Source: Strongylocentrotus purpuratus
Taxonomy: Eukaryota; Echinodermata; Echinoidea; Camarodonta; Strongylocentrotidae
Direction: 5' to 3'
Length of the DNA: 64,000 bases
NCBI RefSeq assembly: GCF_000002235.5
Contig: NW_022145609.1
Location: forward strand, 23,300,408-23,364,407
The first letter of the stretch is position 1; the number at the start of each line of letters is the position of its first letter. Below are positions 61,501 through 64,000 of the stretch, one piece after another. The notes under the pieces are model-generated. The model searched no databases. It saw nothing but the letters and a program-made list of their open reading frames with translations, and was not told the origin of the DNA. A program made the translations under genes and the position numbers.

Positions 61501-61610
61501 CACACGCAAAAATGTTCTCTATGACTTCCTTAACTCCCTCTCCTTACATTGAATCCAGTGACGAAGACGACGATGACGAGGAGGAAGACTCTGGGGACCC
61601 AGACTGGTAA
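20686..61610 (+). CDS. NIPBL: Nipped-B-like protein (SCC2), cohesin loader; 45 coding exons
   Basis: Forty-five coding exons join without a frame break to 6750 nt (2249 residues plus stop). Family knowledge: NIPBL/SCC2 pairs with MAU2/SCC4 in the nucleus, loads cohesin on DNA and stimulates its ATPase for loop extrusion. Seen here: the conserved N-terminus (MNGEVPSVPITTLAG, LPLPSPLPS) that binds MAU2; a long disordered Ser/Pro/Lys middle; FKRFNAALDAVFENSEDME at about residue 634, opening the helical body; then HEAT-repeat blocks to about residue 2080 (SDDEE-rich insertion ~1140-1175, FDIYLTQILRVL, GYDWLEQLL, LFIMHHIEI). An Arg/Lys tail and acidic end follow. Vertebrate NIPBL is about 2800 residues; the difference is mainly in the disordered N-terminal part. 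The start has an upstream acceptor, so a 5' noncoding exon is expected. Confidence 0.97.
20885..21079. mobile_element. TTAA-ended MITE (copy 1)
   Basis: About 195 bp between TTAA at both ends. It is similar along its length to 42414-42615: CACTTGTAGCTACTTG-type start, TTGGTCCCCCATGATCCTC and GAGAGCTGAGTT. A non-coding dispersed repeat in NIPBL intron 1. Confidence 0.7.
23362..23558. mobile_element. ~197-bp MITE (copy 1)
   Basis: Ends ATGCCAAC and GTTGGCAT. Nearly identical and in the same orientation as 60181-60376, including GAGGAACATTCCTCTTTTTG and GGTGTTCCTCTTCCTGTAC. Non-coding. Confidence 0.8.
24447..24608 (-). repeat. 3' LTR of the Ty3-type element
   Basis: 162 bp, identical by eye to 28813-28974. 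Being on the minus strand, the left LTR is the 3' one. Confidence 0.95.
24609..24625 (-). other. Polypurine tract of the Ty3-type element
   Basis: The minus strand reads AAAGGAGGGAAATA directly before the 3' LTR, the position and composition expected for the plus-strand DNA primer. Confidence 0.8.
24819..28799 (-). CDS. Gag-Pol polyprotein of Ty3-type retrotransposon, intact 1326 codons
   Basis: A single uninterrupted frame. Approximate residue order: gag capsid-like region (1-200); two zinc knuckles (225-257, CSNCGRTHPPKAC and CNSCSKMNHFSSIC); aspartic protease with D314 in DVGA instead of the usual DTG/DSG; reverse transcriptase (430-620, NLLDDVVVF catalytic box with D593/D594); RNase H (D740, the ERE at 779-781, D806); integrase with an HHCC zinc site (965-1001) and catalytic D1030, D1089 and E1125. 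The integrase is followed by a short chromatin-facing C-terminal part and a basic tail. Gag and pol are fused in one frame with no frameshift or stop. Codon use is GC-richer than the surrounding intron. The only oddity is the Val in the protease triad. Confidence 0.96.
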   Translation of the reverse strand: MAGIGLVAPNPFLATPGEPPVPWSRWILSFKTYLTASGLDTAEIPDLRRRAILIHCLGAEGQRIFGQLEVSTTGTYDKAVDELEKYFGPKTSVMIERYRFRQRVQGHGEPVKQYVAAITELASKCKFGTLNDELVRDQLIEKTSIPRIRERLLMEDDGLTLKKALDLAIQIEAAMLDAKLLKQHDVTVSASTGHSHTAHQATPVQNIKRPYHNKAHSNHANSKSCSNCGRTHPPKACPAFGKRCNSCSKMNHFSSICRSTKKSASSVRHVDEPIEGDIASSVFTLSDRISSANSGQFKECEVQIAGTNLSLMIDVGAKVSILSDKLYHRHFSHCSLSSTSSKLIAYGEPPTLISVLGTVELPVGYKDVHLDSFTFYIAKGESLMGVNLFDALGFQMNDHTGERIRLVDNAYRERYAALFNEFGKCKGYCHAPRVDSSVPPTAQSLRRLPLAVRDEVSKELHRLESDGIIERIDSSPWVSNLVIARRKNGDLRLCVDLRAVNKAIIPDKYPLPTMNELSASFHGAKVFSKLDMRRSYLQVPLAEQSRHLTAFNTHIGMFQYRRMPYGLNSAPSAFQKIVSSVLAGIEGTLNLLDDVVVFGEDKAQHDQRLAEVMARLAKHNLTLNEAKCTFAASDIDFLGYHVTADGLTPTLDNVAAIRTLPAPTNVKELASFLGTTNFYRKFVPQYAEIAEPLQKLLRKDALWEWHNAQETAFNTLKGRIAEPPVLAHFTPSAETYVTTDASAFAIGAVLSQTIDSSVRPVAFASRALSDTERKYSTGEREALACIYACEHWHMYLYGRKFTLRTDHQALTTLLSTSGSGHRPLRIYRWSDRLHQYDFKVEYLAGSRNRVADMLSRTPNANSNRDSHARSDIEDDVEDYVLMVISHVTAKLVTREQLKTESAADATLQKVCHYLQTAWPREISEDLVPYHRVRNELAIFDDTCIARGTRAVIPKSLQHRVLQTAHESHPGVVKMKQRCREAIWWPAIDRRVEDLVRSCEACTLSEKTQPRPAPLQPTPWPKKPWQQLQVDIFGEVQAAPQSQRFLLVVHDLHSKWPEIAATSSVTTTSVISILEKMFTKWGLPESITTDNGPQFTSEQFEEFLAVNGIQHRLTTRYNPQSNGGVERFNRVIKESLKANLADGMTFDKAIQTLLRTYRSTPHSLTGKTPAELMLGRNLRMPFNILKPPVSEPASTQAEAREIERKQQSMKAYTDKRRRAITPKFAIGDWVRVKRPNRKHKLASGVSKPKQIVKKLGSNAFVLDDGTRWNTRRLIASKPGNMNESDWEDTFPFPTSTEDQEQQRAEPRTVRRSQRLRRRPGYLRDYRS
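28796..28810 (-). other. tRNA-Ser(GCU)-type primer-binding site overlapping the gag-pol start
   Basis: The minus strand reads TGGCGACGAGAATGG two bases after the 5' LTR. The complement of a typical animal tRNA-Ser(GCU) 3' end is TGGCGACGAGGATGG, matching at 14 of 15 positions. The ATG at 28799-28797 lies inside it. Confidence 0.8.
28813..28974 (-). repeat. 5' LTR of the Ty3-type element
   Basis: 162 bp. It should hold the element's promoter, although no TATA box is obvious. Followed by a TC spacer and the primer-binding site. Confidence 0.95.
29033..31419 (+). CDS. NIPBL: NIPBL coding exons 6-8 (disordered, basic region)
   Basis: Exons: 29033-29160, 29545-30223, 31033-31419 (residues 205-602). 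Exon 7 has the Lys-rich run RKKRKDKKDKEKREK followed by EVSYNIIQSPTHSGLPKITL, equivalent to the AMYDIISSPSKDSTKLTL segment of vertebrate NIPBL; the rest is Gln/Ser/Pro-rich. The exon 7 end is placed at AAAG|GTCAGG because it gives the phase exon 8 needs. Read one base over, coding-like text continues to 30300 (see findings). Exon 8 is Pro/Ala/Ser-rich and ends GAGGAGC before GTAAGC. Confidence 0.88.
30544..30578. repeat. (TA)n microsatellite
   Basis: Perfect TA repeat of about 17 units in NIPBL intron 7. Confidence 0.9.
30702..30860. mobile_element. Small foldback element with ATAAAACT/AAGTTTTGTGAAAC ends
   Basis: GGGCCGTTGCATAAAACT at the left pairs loosely with AGTTTTGTGAAACGGGGGGCCC at the right. 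ATTGATGGTAACTTTGCCATCAATG and its inverse lie inside. Belongs to the same broad class as 5097-5244 and 51225-51390. Confidence 0.6.
31518..32102. mobile_element. hAT-type non-autonomous element with 8-bp target duplication
   Basis: 585 bp, starting TAGGGCTGTGC and ending GCAGCCTTG, flanked on both sides by GTATAGAG (31510-31517 and 32103-32110). Subterminal GTACCCGAGTA and CGAATATTCGG words occur in inverted order. The interior has A/T runs and a short unassigned minus-strand frame. The 8-bp duplication and end sequence indicate hAT. Confidence 0.8.
32983..35919 (+). CDS. NIPBL: NIPBL coding exons 9-13 (start of helical body)
   Basis: Exons: 32983-33054, 33328-33420, 34053-34162, 34993-35076, 35688-35919 (residues 602-799). 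Exon 9 is a basic block, KRVKKEEKPKKKKGQ, a likely nuclear localisation signal. Exon 10 reads ELMDTPTFKRFNAALDAVFE, the conserved start of the folded part. Exon 12 gives RLVRLLNILERNIRDGTKL; exon 13 gives LWREVTMERVTRSVDSSL and KFQLTNTIYPEFDPVYR. Confidence 0.95.
33490..33760 (-). repeat. tRNA-derived SINE (minus orientation)
   Basis: On the minus strand the head reads TGGCCTAGTGGATA (A-box-like) and GGTTCGAGGCTC (B-box-like), spaced as in a tRNA promoter; the body runs leftward. A related copy is at 39244-39470 (TGGTGACGTATCCACTAGAC). This is a SINE, not a working tRNA gene. Confidence 0.7.
36412..36570. repeat. Dispersed repeat with ACAGTGAAACCTGTACATAAAG text
   Basis: Contains a CAGTGAAACCTGTACATAAA-type start, TGGTCTTTATGTACAGGTTCC, and ends with TATAGACAGGTGGTCGCTAAA. 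The same words occur near 5450-5710, 30670-30900, 45010-45110, 59640-59825 and 60460-60600. Non-coding multicopy family of unknown class. Confidence 0.55.
36741..41908 (+). CDS. NIPBL: NIPBL coding exons 14-21 (HEAT repeats)
   Basis: Exons: 36741-36895, 37211-37291, 37844-37944, 38227-38359, 39018-39100, 39806-39935, 40676-40819, 41780-41908 (residues 800-1118). Conserved stretches: MVYNKLCTLVANLAELL, APFFVENVSELQLN, FSRYEKHRQLILEDIFASLA, TAVRTGQNFLSVFLKK, YRPLFENFVQDLLSAVNKPE, LLLSLLGRLLMHQFSNRS, LEYLGQVASRLRKDA. These follow the order of vertebrate NIPBL. Exon 17 encodes a short acidic spacer (GDGMDQYDNVDDDG). Confidence 0.96.
37562..37592. repeat. (TA)n microsatellite
   Basis: About 15 TA units in NIPBL intron 15. 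Confidence 0.9.
39244..39470 (-). repeat. tRNA-derived SINE copy cut by a MITE
   Basis: The body matches 33490-33760 (GCAAATGTAGATTAATGTCTT, CAAAGGACAT-AGTGCC, AACCATGTGAT). It is cut at 39470 by the element at 39471-39757; CTAGAC occurs on both sides of that insertion. Confidence 0.65.
39471..39757. mobile_element. MITE with GGGGGTGTTTCACAAAG ends (large subfamily, copy 1)
   Basis: Starts GGGGGTGTTTCACAAAGATC and ends GATCTTTGTGAAACACCCCC, a perfect 20-bp inverted terminal repeat. The interior repeats AAGTTGGACTTA / AGTCCAACTTAG in inverted order. About 287 bp. Its right end is 48 nt upstream of NIPBL exon 19. Confidence 0.85.
42414..42615. mobile_element. TTAA-ended MITE (copy 2)
   Basis: Same family as 20885-21079. 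The ends TTAAAGCCACACTGTACTAG and CTAGTACAGTCTGCCTTTAA form an imperfect inverted repeat with TTAA duplicated, as in piggyBac-type non-autonomous elements. Preceded by a (CT)n/poly-C microsatellite (42287-42413). Confidence 0.75.
42725..47653 (+). CDS. NIPBL: NIPBL coding exons 22-28 (central HEAT repeats)
   Basis: Exons: 42725-42999, 43731-43833, 44425-44523, 44796-44942, 45462-45596, 46509-46661, 47405-47653 (residues 1119-1505). Exon 22 reads FSRQFFLAQWYRDTNAEVE, then a Lys-run and a long Asp/Glu/Ser stretch, then AAEKRKKF; the acidic stretch is longer than in vertebrates. Later: RYLASRRPFAQSFDIYLTQ (numbering across exon 23), SVREAAVELVGRFVL, DTGISVRKRVIKTLRDICID, VNETFQKMWFTPMP, DTGYDWLEQLLTN, LLKSEVDAHYKPVQKACMQV. 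Exon 28 has a higher GC content than its surroundings. Confidence 0.95.
43501..43700. repeat. Possible SINE fragment
   Basis: GGCAGCTAGGCTAAAGCCGGGG followed by GTAGTAATC and GCGCCTTGGAATA resembles tails of abundant marine deuterostome SINEs. Weakly supported. Confidence 0.35.
46200..46460. repeat. Two decayed tandem copies of the NIPBL exon 27 acceptor region
   Basis: TTATCAGCAGAAAT-AGT...TTTCAGAAGATTTCAAACC occurs twice (about 46250 and 46388). Each resembles the true border at 46500 (TTATCTGCAG|AAATTGG...TTTCAGAAGATG). The repeat unit is roughly 120-135 nt. The copies have lost reading frame and should be silent. Confidence 0.6.
46681..46836. mobile_element. 156-bp palindromic hAT-type MITE
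   Basis: Starts CAGAGCCATCTATACACAGA and ends with its inverse (TCTGTGTATAGATGGCTCTG). The ~55-bp arms are nearly perfect. GGTGACAA flanks both sides (46673-46680 and 46837-46844), an 8-bp target duplication typical of hAT. It sits 19 nt after the NIPBL exon 27 donor and would form a strong hairpin in the pre-mRNA. Confidence 0.9.
46895..47060 (+). repeat. tRNA-derived SINE (plus orientation)
   Basis: GTGGTATAGTGGTTTATTCAC (A-box-like) and AAGGTTCGAATCCCATC (B-box-like) are spaced like a tRNA promoter. They are followed by a CATTAATCCAC...CTGGGCAGAATTATTCCTTG body. No folded tRNA is claimed. Confidence 0.65.
48070..48163. repeat. (ATC)n-rich tract forming the NIPBL exon 29 acceptor
   Basis: ATC/ACC trinucleotide repeats run up to the acceptor CATCCTAG (exon begins 48164), supplying the pyrimidine tract. 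Confidence 0.75.
48164..53502 (+). CDS. NIPBL: NIPBL coding exons 29-37 (C-terminal HEAT repeats)
   Basis: Exons: 48164-48304, 48769-48862, 49411-49568, 49981-50178, 51078-51144, 51796-51850, 52279-52414, 52847-52954, 53299-53502 (residues 1506-1892). Conserved text: ISNVAKIIEMVVPLMDHPSE, VLQSCVSCLGAIVNRVTHNY, NKPVLLRSLFTVGLFCKHFD, EEDLKEMGDVQSGMSSSVMQ, LGQGLVHPVQCVPYLVAMGS, RYPGFIQMKALAGLKMAYKL, ALCSHLYSMIRSNRSHRRA. The exon 36 donor is GC rather than GT (52955-52956). Confidence 0.95.
50316..50512. repeat. Duplicate of the end of NIPBL exon 32 and its donor
   Basis: The last ~60 nt of exon 32, its donor and following intron (about 50118-50310) are repeated here, including TATCGGTCAAGCAATTGTGC and CTAGTGAGTCTCTTCTCTCC. 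The copied exon part has a TGA (CTACTGAAAAG) and no acceptor, so it is not a usable exon, but it is a perfect second copy of the donor. Confidence 0.8.
51225..51390. mobile_element. MITE-like element, GGGTCCCGTTTCTTAAAAC / GTTTTATGAAACACGACCC ends
   Basis: About 166 bp with imperfect inverted ends and a CTGATTGGCTGAGAGG core, resembling the smaller TTTCACAAAG-type elements. Non-coding, in NIPBL intron 33. Confidence 0.6.
51905..52080. repeat. (GAT)n-rich tract after NIPBL exon 34
   Basis: GATGATGGTGGTGAT-type repeats begin about 55 nt downstream of the exon 34 donor (51851). The Asp/Gly-rich frame across it is a by-product. Confidence 0.8.
52985..53210. repeat. GAYAATGA/ACAGTGACAATG short-period repeat in intron 36
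   Basis: Imperfect 6-12-nt periodic tract starting about 30 nt after the GC donor of exon 36. Open on both strands because it avoids stops by composition. Confidence 0.7.
54275..61610 (+). CDS. NIPBL: NIPBL coding exons 38-45 (end of helical body, basic and acidic tail)
   Basis: Exons: 54275-54421, 55762-55885, 56543-56657, 57177-57351, 58055-58156, 59244-59483, 61019-61126, 61548-61610 (residues 1892-2249). Conserved text: FVADNLSSFPYAAQDEPLFI, SVSGANLLQSFKD, LLVLKQHLKDLYGFRD, RYSPTEAAKVYEKAVSRKS, FKQLMELMDDSEDEE. Exon 43 is Gly/Ala/Glu-rich, exon 44 is Arg/Lys/Gly-rich (RARSRTPARSRSRQGGGRGG), and exon 45 is acidic, ending DSGDPDW and TAA at 61608-61610. The exon 44-45 boundary is set by a U12-type intron. 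Confidence 0.92.
54661..55735. mobile_element. Helitron/Helentron-like non-autonomous element with 151-bp tandem core
   Basis: Starts with the hairpin ATGCCTCCGT...CCGGAGGCAT, then a (GTCC)n-type GTCCGTCCGTACGTCC tract. About six tandem units of 150-151 bp follow (starts at 54750, 54901, 55052, 55203, 55353, 55503, each with CGATTGATGGATTCCTGCC-like and GGTCAAAGGTCA text). Near the end, ACGGAGGCAT (55691-55700) is the inverse of the start (54661-54670). A perfect 20-nt palindrome at 55705-55724 is followed 7 nt later by CTAG (55732-55735). A 3' hairpin 11 nt from a CTRR end, subterminal inverted repeats and a tandem core are hallmarks of this class. Lies in NIPBL intron 38. Confidence 0.72.
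56128..56215 (+). repeat. tRNA-like SINE head, truncated
   Basis: GATAACTCAGTTGGTAGAGCAGTGGTCTGG matches a tRNA D-arm/A-box, but no B-box follows. Preceded by ATACGCTTATAAGA, repeated at 56231. Confidence 0.5.
56365..56500. repeat. SINE fragment with TGGAATGCTCCCCAGGGAGT text
   Basis: CTGGCTGGAATGCTCCCCAG followed by AATGACTGGGGTAATAA is the sort of text I associate with abundant sea urchin SINEs. Multicopy status cannot be checked here. Confidence 0.45.
57862..58054. other. Remaining NIPBL introns (general)
   Basis: This stretch, and the other parts of NIPBL introns not listed separately (for example 21800-22350, 24609-24818, 28980-29032, 34163-34992, 38360-39017, 40820-41779, 53503-54274, 57352-58054), are AT-rich. 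They contain no exon or RNA gene that I could support. Confidence 0.4.
58636..59030. repeat. Two-copy ~195-bp tandem repeat
   Basis: GACCATGATGA...CGCAGAATTC...TACACTGTATTT...GATGTTATCAGG-TTGGGTTTAGAAT...TTCTGCAGTT is present at 58636-58830 and 58831-59030 with moderate divergence. Intron 42 of NIPBL. Confidence 0.8.
59057..59204. mobile_element. 148-bp MITE related to 5097-5244
   Basis: GGGACCCGTTTTACAAAGCC at the left and GTTTTGTGAAATACCCCC at the right. Shares AACCAATCAGAAGCAAGGAT with 5097-5244. Ends 39 nt upstream of NIPBL exon 43. Confidence 0.75.
60181..60376. mobile_element. ~196-bp MITE (copy 2)
   Basis: The ends CATACATGCCAAC and GTTGGCATGTATG are a perfect 13-bp inverted repeat. 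Differs from the copy at 23362 by only a few bases and a T-run length change, so both moved recently or were homogenised. Confidence 0.82.
60679..60972. mobile_element. MITE with GGGGGTGTTTCACAAAG ends (large subfamily, copy 2)
   Basis: 294 bp, similar along its whole length to 39471-39757 and with the same inverted ends. Its right end is 46 nt upstream of NIPBL exon 44. Confidence 0.85.
61127..61547 (+). other. U12-type AT-AC intron of NIPBL (intron 44)
   Basis: Begins ATATCCTTT, the U12 donor consensus, directly after AGA-AGA. TTCCTTAAC (61526-61534), the U12 branch consensus, lies 13-14 nt before the AC at 61546-61547. Removing the intron joins exon 44 (108 nt, phase 0) to ATTGAATCCAGTGAC..., an open acidic end. 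The alternative AG at 61557-61558 would give a stop at once when spliced in phase 0. Confidence 0.88.
61369..61374 (+). terminator. Poly(A) signal inside the U12-type intron
   Basis: AATAAA 210 nt after an in-frame TAA (61157-61159) that ends the read-through form of exon 44 (ISFDKHQHSP then stop). Could end a short NIPBL transcript lacking the acidic tail. Confidence 0.45.
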
Positions 61611-61814
61611 ATCATCACATCTTCAGGAGGAAGCTGAGTGATGAGATCGGTAACCTGCCCCAACTCTGGATGTAGACGTATTATGTCCTGGATTTATGGA
61701 CTTCAGAGGAAGTCGTATTTCTATTGATGTCCCATATGCTTTCAACAATGGTGTTTCAGTTCATCTCTGAGGGTTCAACGTACTACAATGTTAAGGAACA
61801 AAACTTTATTCTTT

Positions 61815-61834
61815 CTCTCTCTCTCTCTCTCTTC

Positions 61835-61866
<32 letters not shown>

Positions 61867-61915
61867 CTCTATCTCTCTATTTCTCTCTCTCCCCCTCTCT
61901 CTCTCTCTCATTACT
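61815..61915. repeat. (CT)n microsatellite in the NIPBL 3' UTR
   Basis: About 100 nt of CT repeats with T-runs. Polypyrimidine on the transcript, a possible PTB-type binding platform. Confidence 0.8.
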
Positions 61916-63655
61916 CTCTGCTATTGAATTATATTTCGTAGCAGACAGTCAATCGAAATATTCAAATATGATAAGACAGAACTTTCTCACATTTTTCTTT
62001 ACTTACTTTAACTTGGTTTTGAAGAAATATTCAAAATATATTGAAAACTTTGTATTGCTGTGATTATCATAAAGCAAAAACAACAAGGCCTATCTTTACT
62101 GCTTTCCATTTCAAGAAGAATTATAAAAATGTAGGATTTTTCTCCAACGTTCTTCAGAAAATTGTTGGGAACAAAGATTTTTCTGTCACATGCGATTATC
62201 TTTTTGTGATATGAAGTGCATAATGAAGGCAGACAAGAAATTTGTTCTATCGGAAATTAGATACTTGCATTGCTAAAAAAATTGTCACCTTGATTAGACT
62301 TCTATAAAAAATTTACATAGCTTTTTTCTGTTATGATTTCAAAATCCATGGCTTTGTTTTGGCTGTATCTGTTTATATGGAAGGAAGATGATTCATTGTC
62401 CCTTTATTTTTGAAAAAATGCATTATTTTTTTGAGTAGATTAATGTTGCAGTTCGTCTTGGAATCGAAGGAACTGACTGCAAAGAATAATTTGCGCTACA
62501 GTGTCTGACATGGTCCATATTATACTTACGGTCAGTCCAAGAAAGTAAATGATTAGCTGGTTTCATTCATTGCAGCACTCTTAATACGTTGAAGATGAAA
62601 TATGTAACTCTTTATCTCTAACTTTGTTTTGGATATTATTTGTTGTATTGCATGAGAGTCTGTATTGCTTGTGTTTTATTTTACTTAGCCGTTATTACAT
62701 GGTGCTTTCTGATCAATCCAAAACATTCCCAATTAGTGTGGACTTCAAGACCAATCTCTGCAAGTTGATGTTTCATTCGGACACGTTTTGTGTCCCCCTA
62801 TTTTAATCAAATGAAAAGTAATGCATTCTTTTCGACTACTTCACGAATAGTATCGTTATTTTATTTGGCACAGACAAAATCAAGAAAACACTGAATACAA
62901 AGACATCAGTAAAGGTTGAAGTGAGTCACTTGGATGCTGGGAAAAGATTTTTTAAAAGATGAAGAGCACATAAAACTTTGTTTCAACATTTTCTCTTTGA
63001 AACAATGAATATATTTATAATTGAATACATGGGAGAAAAAAAAGGACAGTGGTAGTGTTCTGAAGAAAGAAAAAAACCTTAATATATAAAGTTTCTACTT
63101 CACATCTCAACTTTTGTGATGGAATGGGAGCCTTTCTTTGTCTCTGCCAAACAGTTTTCCCAGCTTCAGGAATAAACAATGGTAATTCAATTGTGGAATT
63201 TAACATATGACCAATATTTGCAATGTTACCTTTTATTGCGTTTCTTGAATTCGTTGTTTTCACAGTCTCAAATAAGAATAACAGACTAGGAACAGCCTTA
63301 AGATTTAAATGATGGTCTCATGAATTTATTTATTATGAATGATTTTGGAAAACAAACCATATTCAATTTGCAAAATAATATATTTATGAGATTATGATGG
63401 ACATGAGTAAAATTGAGAAATCTTATTCAAGTGTTATCATATTTTTGTACAAGAAAGTAATTTATGAGATTTACAGATTTTGTCTAGGTGTCCGCTAATG
63501 GTGAAATTACCAATACAAATGCTGAAGACAAATTTTATGATGCGTTTTCATATCGTGATGGAAAAGGAAGGGGAAGACATGTGTCTAATCACTCTGAACT
63601 AGGCAAAGGTTTTGCGTACACATTTGTGCTGTTTATCTCAGTTATGTCCAAAACC

Positions 63656-63661
63656 AATAAA
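63656..63661 (+). terminator. NIPBL: Poly(A) signal, probable main NIPBL 3' end
   Basis: AATAAA followed by AT-rich then GT-rich sequence (TTGGTTGGTTGTG at 63675), as expected for a cleavage site. Confidence 0.55.
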
Positions 63662-63754
63662 TCTCAATGAAAATTGGTTGGTTGTGAAATTCACAGACAA
63701 TTTATCCTCGTGGTTTGTATTCAGGAAAGGGTAGTAGCTCAAGTCCCAGGGGCC

Positions 63755-63900
63755 GTAATCAATTCAGAAGGCAGATTAAGCAAGTATTTTACTTAGCATT
63801 TGGCTTGGCTAAGTAAAATGTCTTAAATCTTATTCAGATTATATCTAAGCTTTTTACTTTTGCAAGCCGACTTTTAGGCAAAATACTCACTGATAAGCAT
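63755..63900. repeat. Short foldback sequence past the NIPBL 3' end
   Basis: TATTTTACTTAGC and GCTAAGTAAAAT face each other at 63787-63821. No gene in the last 300 nt of the window. Confidence 0.45.
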
Positions 63901-64000
63901 TGTGACATGGTCGATGAAAAAGTGATTAAGTGTATACATTTGGTTCTTTAGATTTGTAGAGTGCCAAAAGTTCACCTCATCTCATAAACCATAATTCTGT

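Larger units (their letters stand above)
61611..63685 (+). other. NIPBL 3' UTR (probable)
   Basis: Follows the TAA at 61608-61610, AT-rich and without coding signal. Candidate poly(A) signals AATAAA are at 63171-63176 and 63656-63661; the second is taken as the main end. Contains the (CT)n tract at 61815-61915. Confidence 0.6.

Noticed and set aside
61559..61610. Last NIPBL exon starting after the AG at 61557-61558
   Set aside because: Needs a phase-2 donor in exon 44; the only one (AG|GTCACG near 61030) is poor and drops most of the exon. The AT-AC reading fits phase and both minor-intron motifs.
61724..62063. Leu/Ser-rich frames in the NIPBL 3' UTR
   Set aside because: By-product of the (CT)n repeat after the stop codon.

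Overview
The window is an animal nuclear genome segment. It has intron-rich genes with GT-AG borders, dense short foldback transposons, long microsatellites, tRNA-derived SINEs, a Ty3-type retrotransposon and a Helitron-like element. The repeat style, including gene-wide insertions ending in TTTCACAAAG and the NIPBL/EIF2D protein sequences, fits a marine deuterostome. My best guess is an echinoderm, probably a sea urchin; the kingdom and gene assignments are much firmer than the class.

Two cellular genes lie head to head. EIF2D (minus strand) occupies about 3.8-15.8 kb. Nine coding exons cover the pre-PUA/PUA region, an acidic linker, the winged-helix (SWIB-like) region and the start of the next domain. 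The C-terminal (SUI1) exons must lie left of position 1, across a transposon-filled intron (1-3.8 kb). NIPBL / Nipped-B / SCC2 (plus strand) fills 20.7-61.6 kb. Forty-five coding exons join in consistent phase to about 2249 codons plus a stop, from MNGEVPSVPITTLAG to an acidic tail ending DSGDPDW, followed by a ~2 kb 3' UTR. NIPBL is the HEAT-repeat cohesin loader; EIF2D is a tRNA-binding factor for non-canonical initiation and 40S recycling. Nothing links them functionally except position.

Between them (15.8-20.6 kb) are a CpG-rich segment with a probable EIF2D 5' UTR exon, a 1-kb hAT-like element with a perfect 8-bp target duplication and a near-perfect 96-bp palindrome, and a dead LINE reverse transcriptase fragment. 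NIPBL intron 5 carries a complete, apparently very young Ty3-type LTR retrotransposon (24447-28974, antisense). It has identical 162-bp LTRs, a 5-bp target duplication and one open 1326-codon gag-pol frame whose start codon lies inside the tRNA primer-binding site.

The most notable biology is in RNA processing. The last NIPBL intron (61127-61547) matches a U12-type AT-AC intron at donor, branch site, terminal dinucleotides and reading phase, with a poly(A) signal inside it that could give a tail-less isoform. Intron 36 is GC-AG. Several exon borders of both genes have been partly duplicated in tandem, and transposon ends or microsatellites sit within 50 nt of many splice sites.
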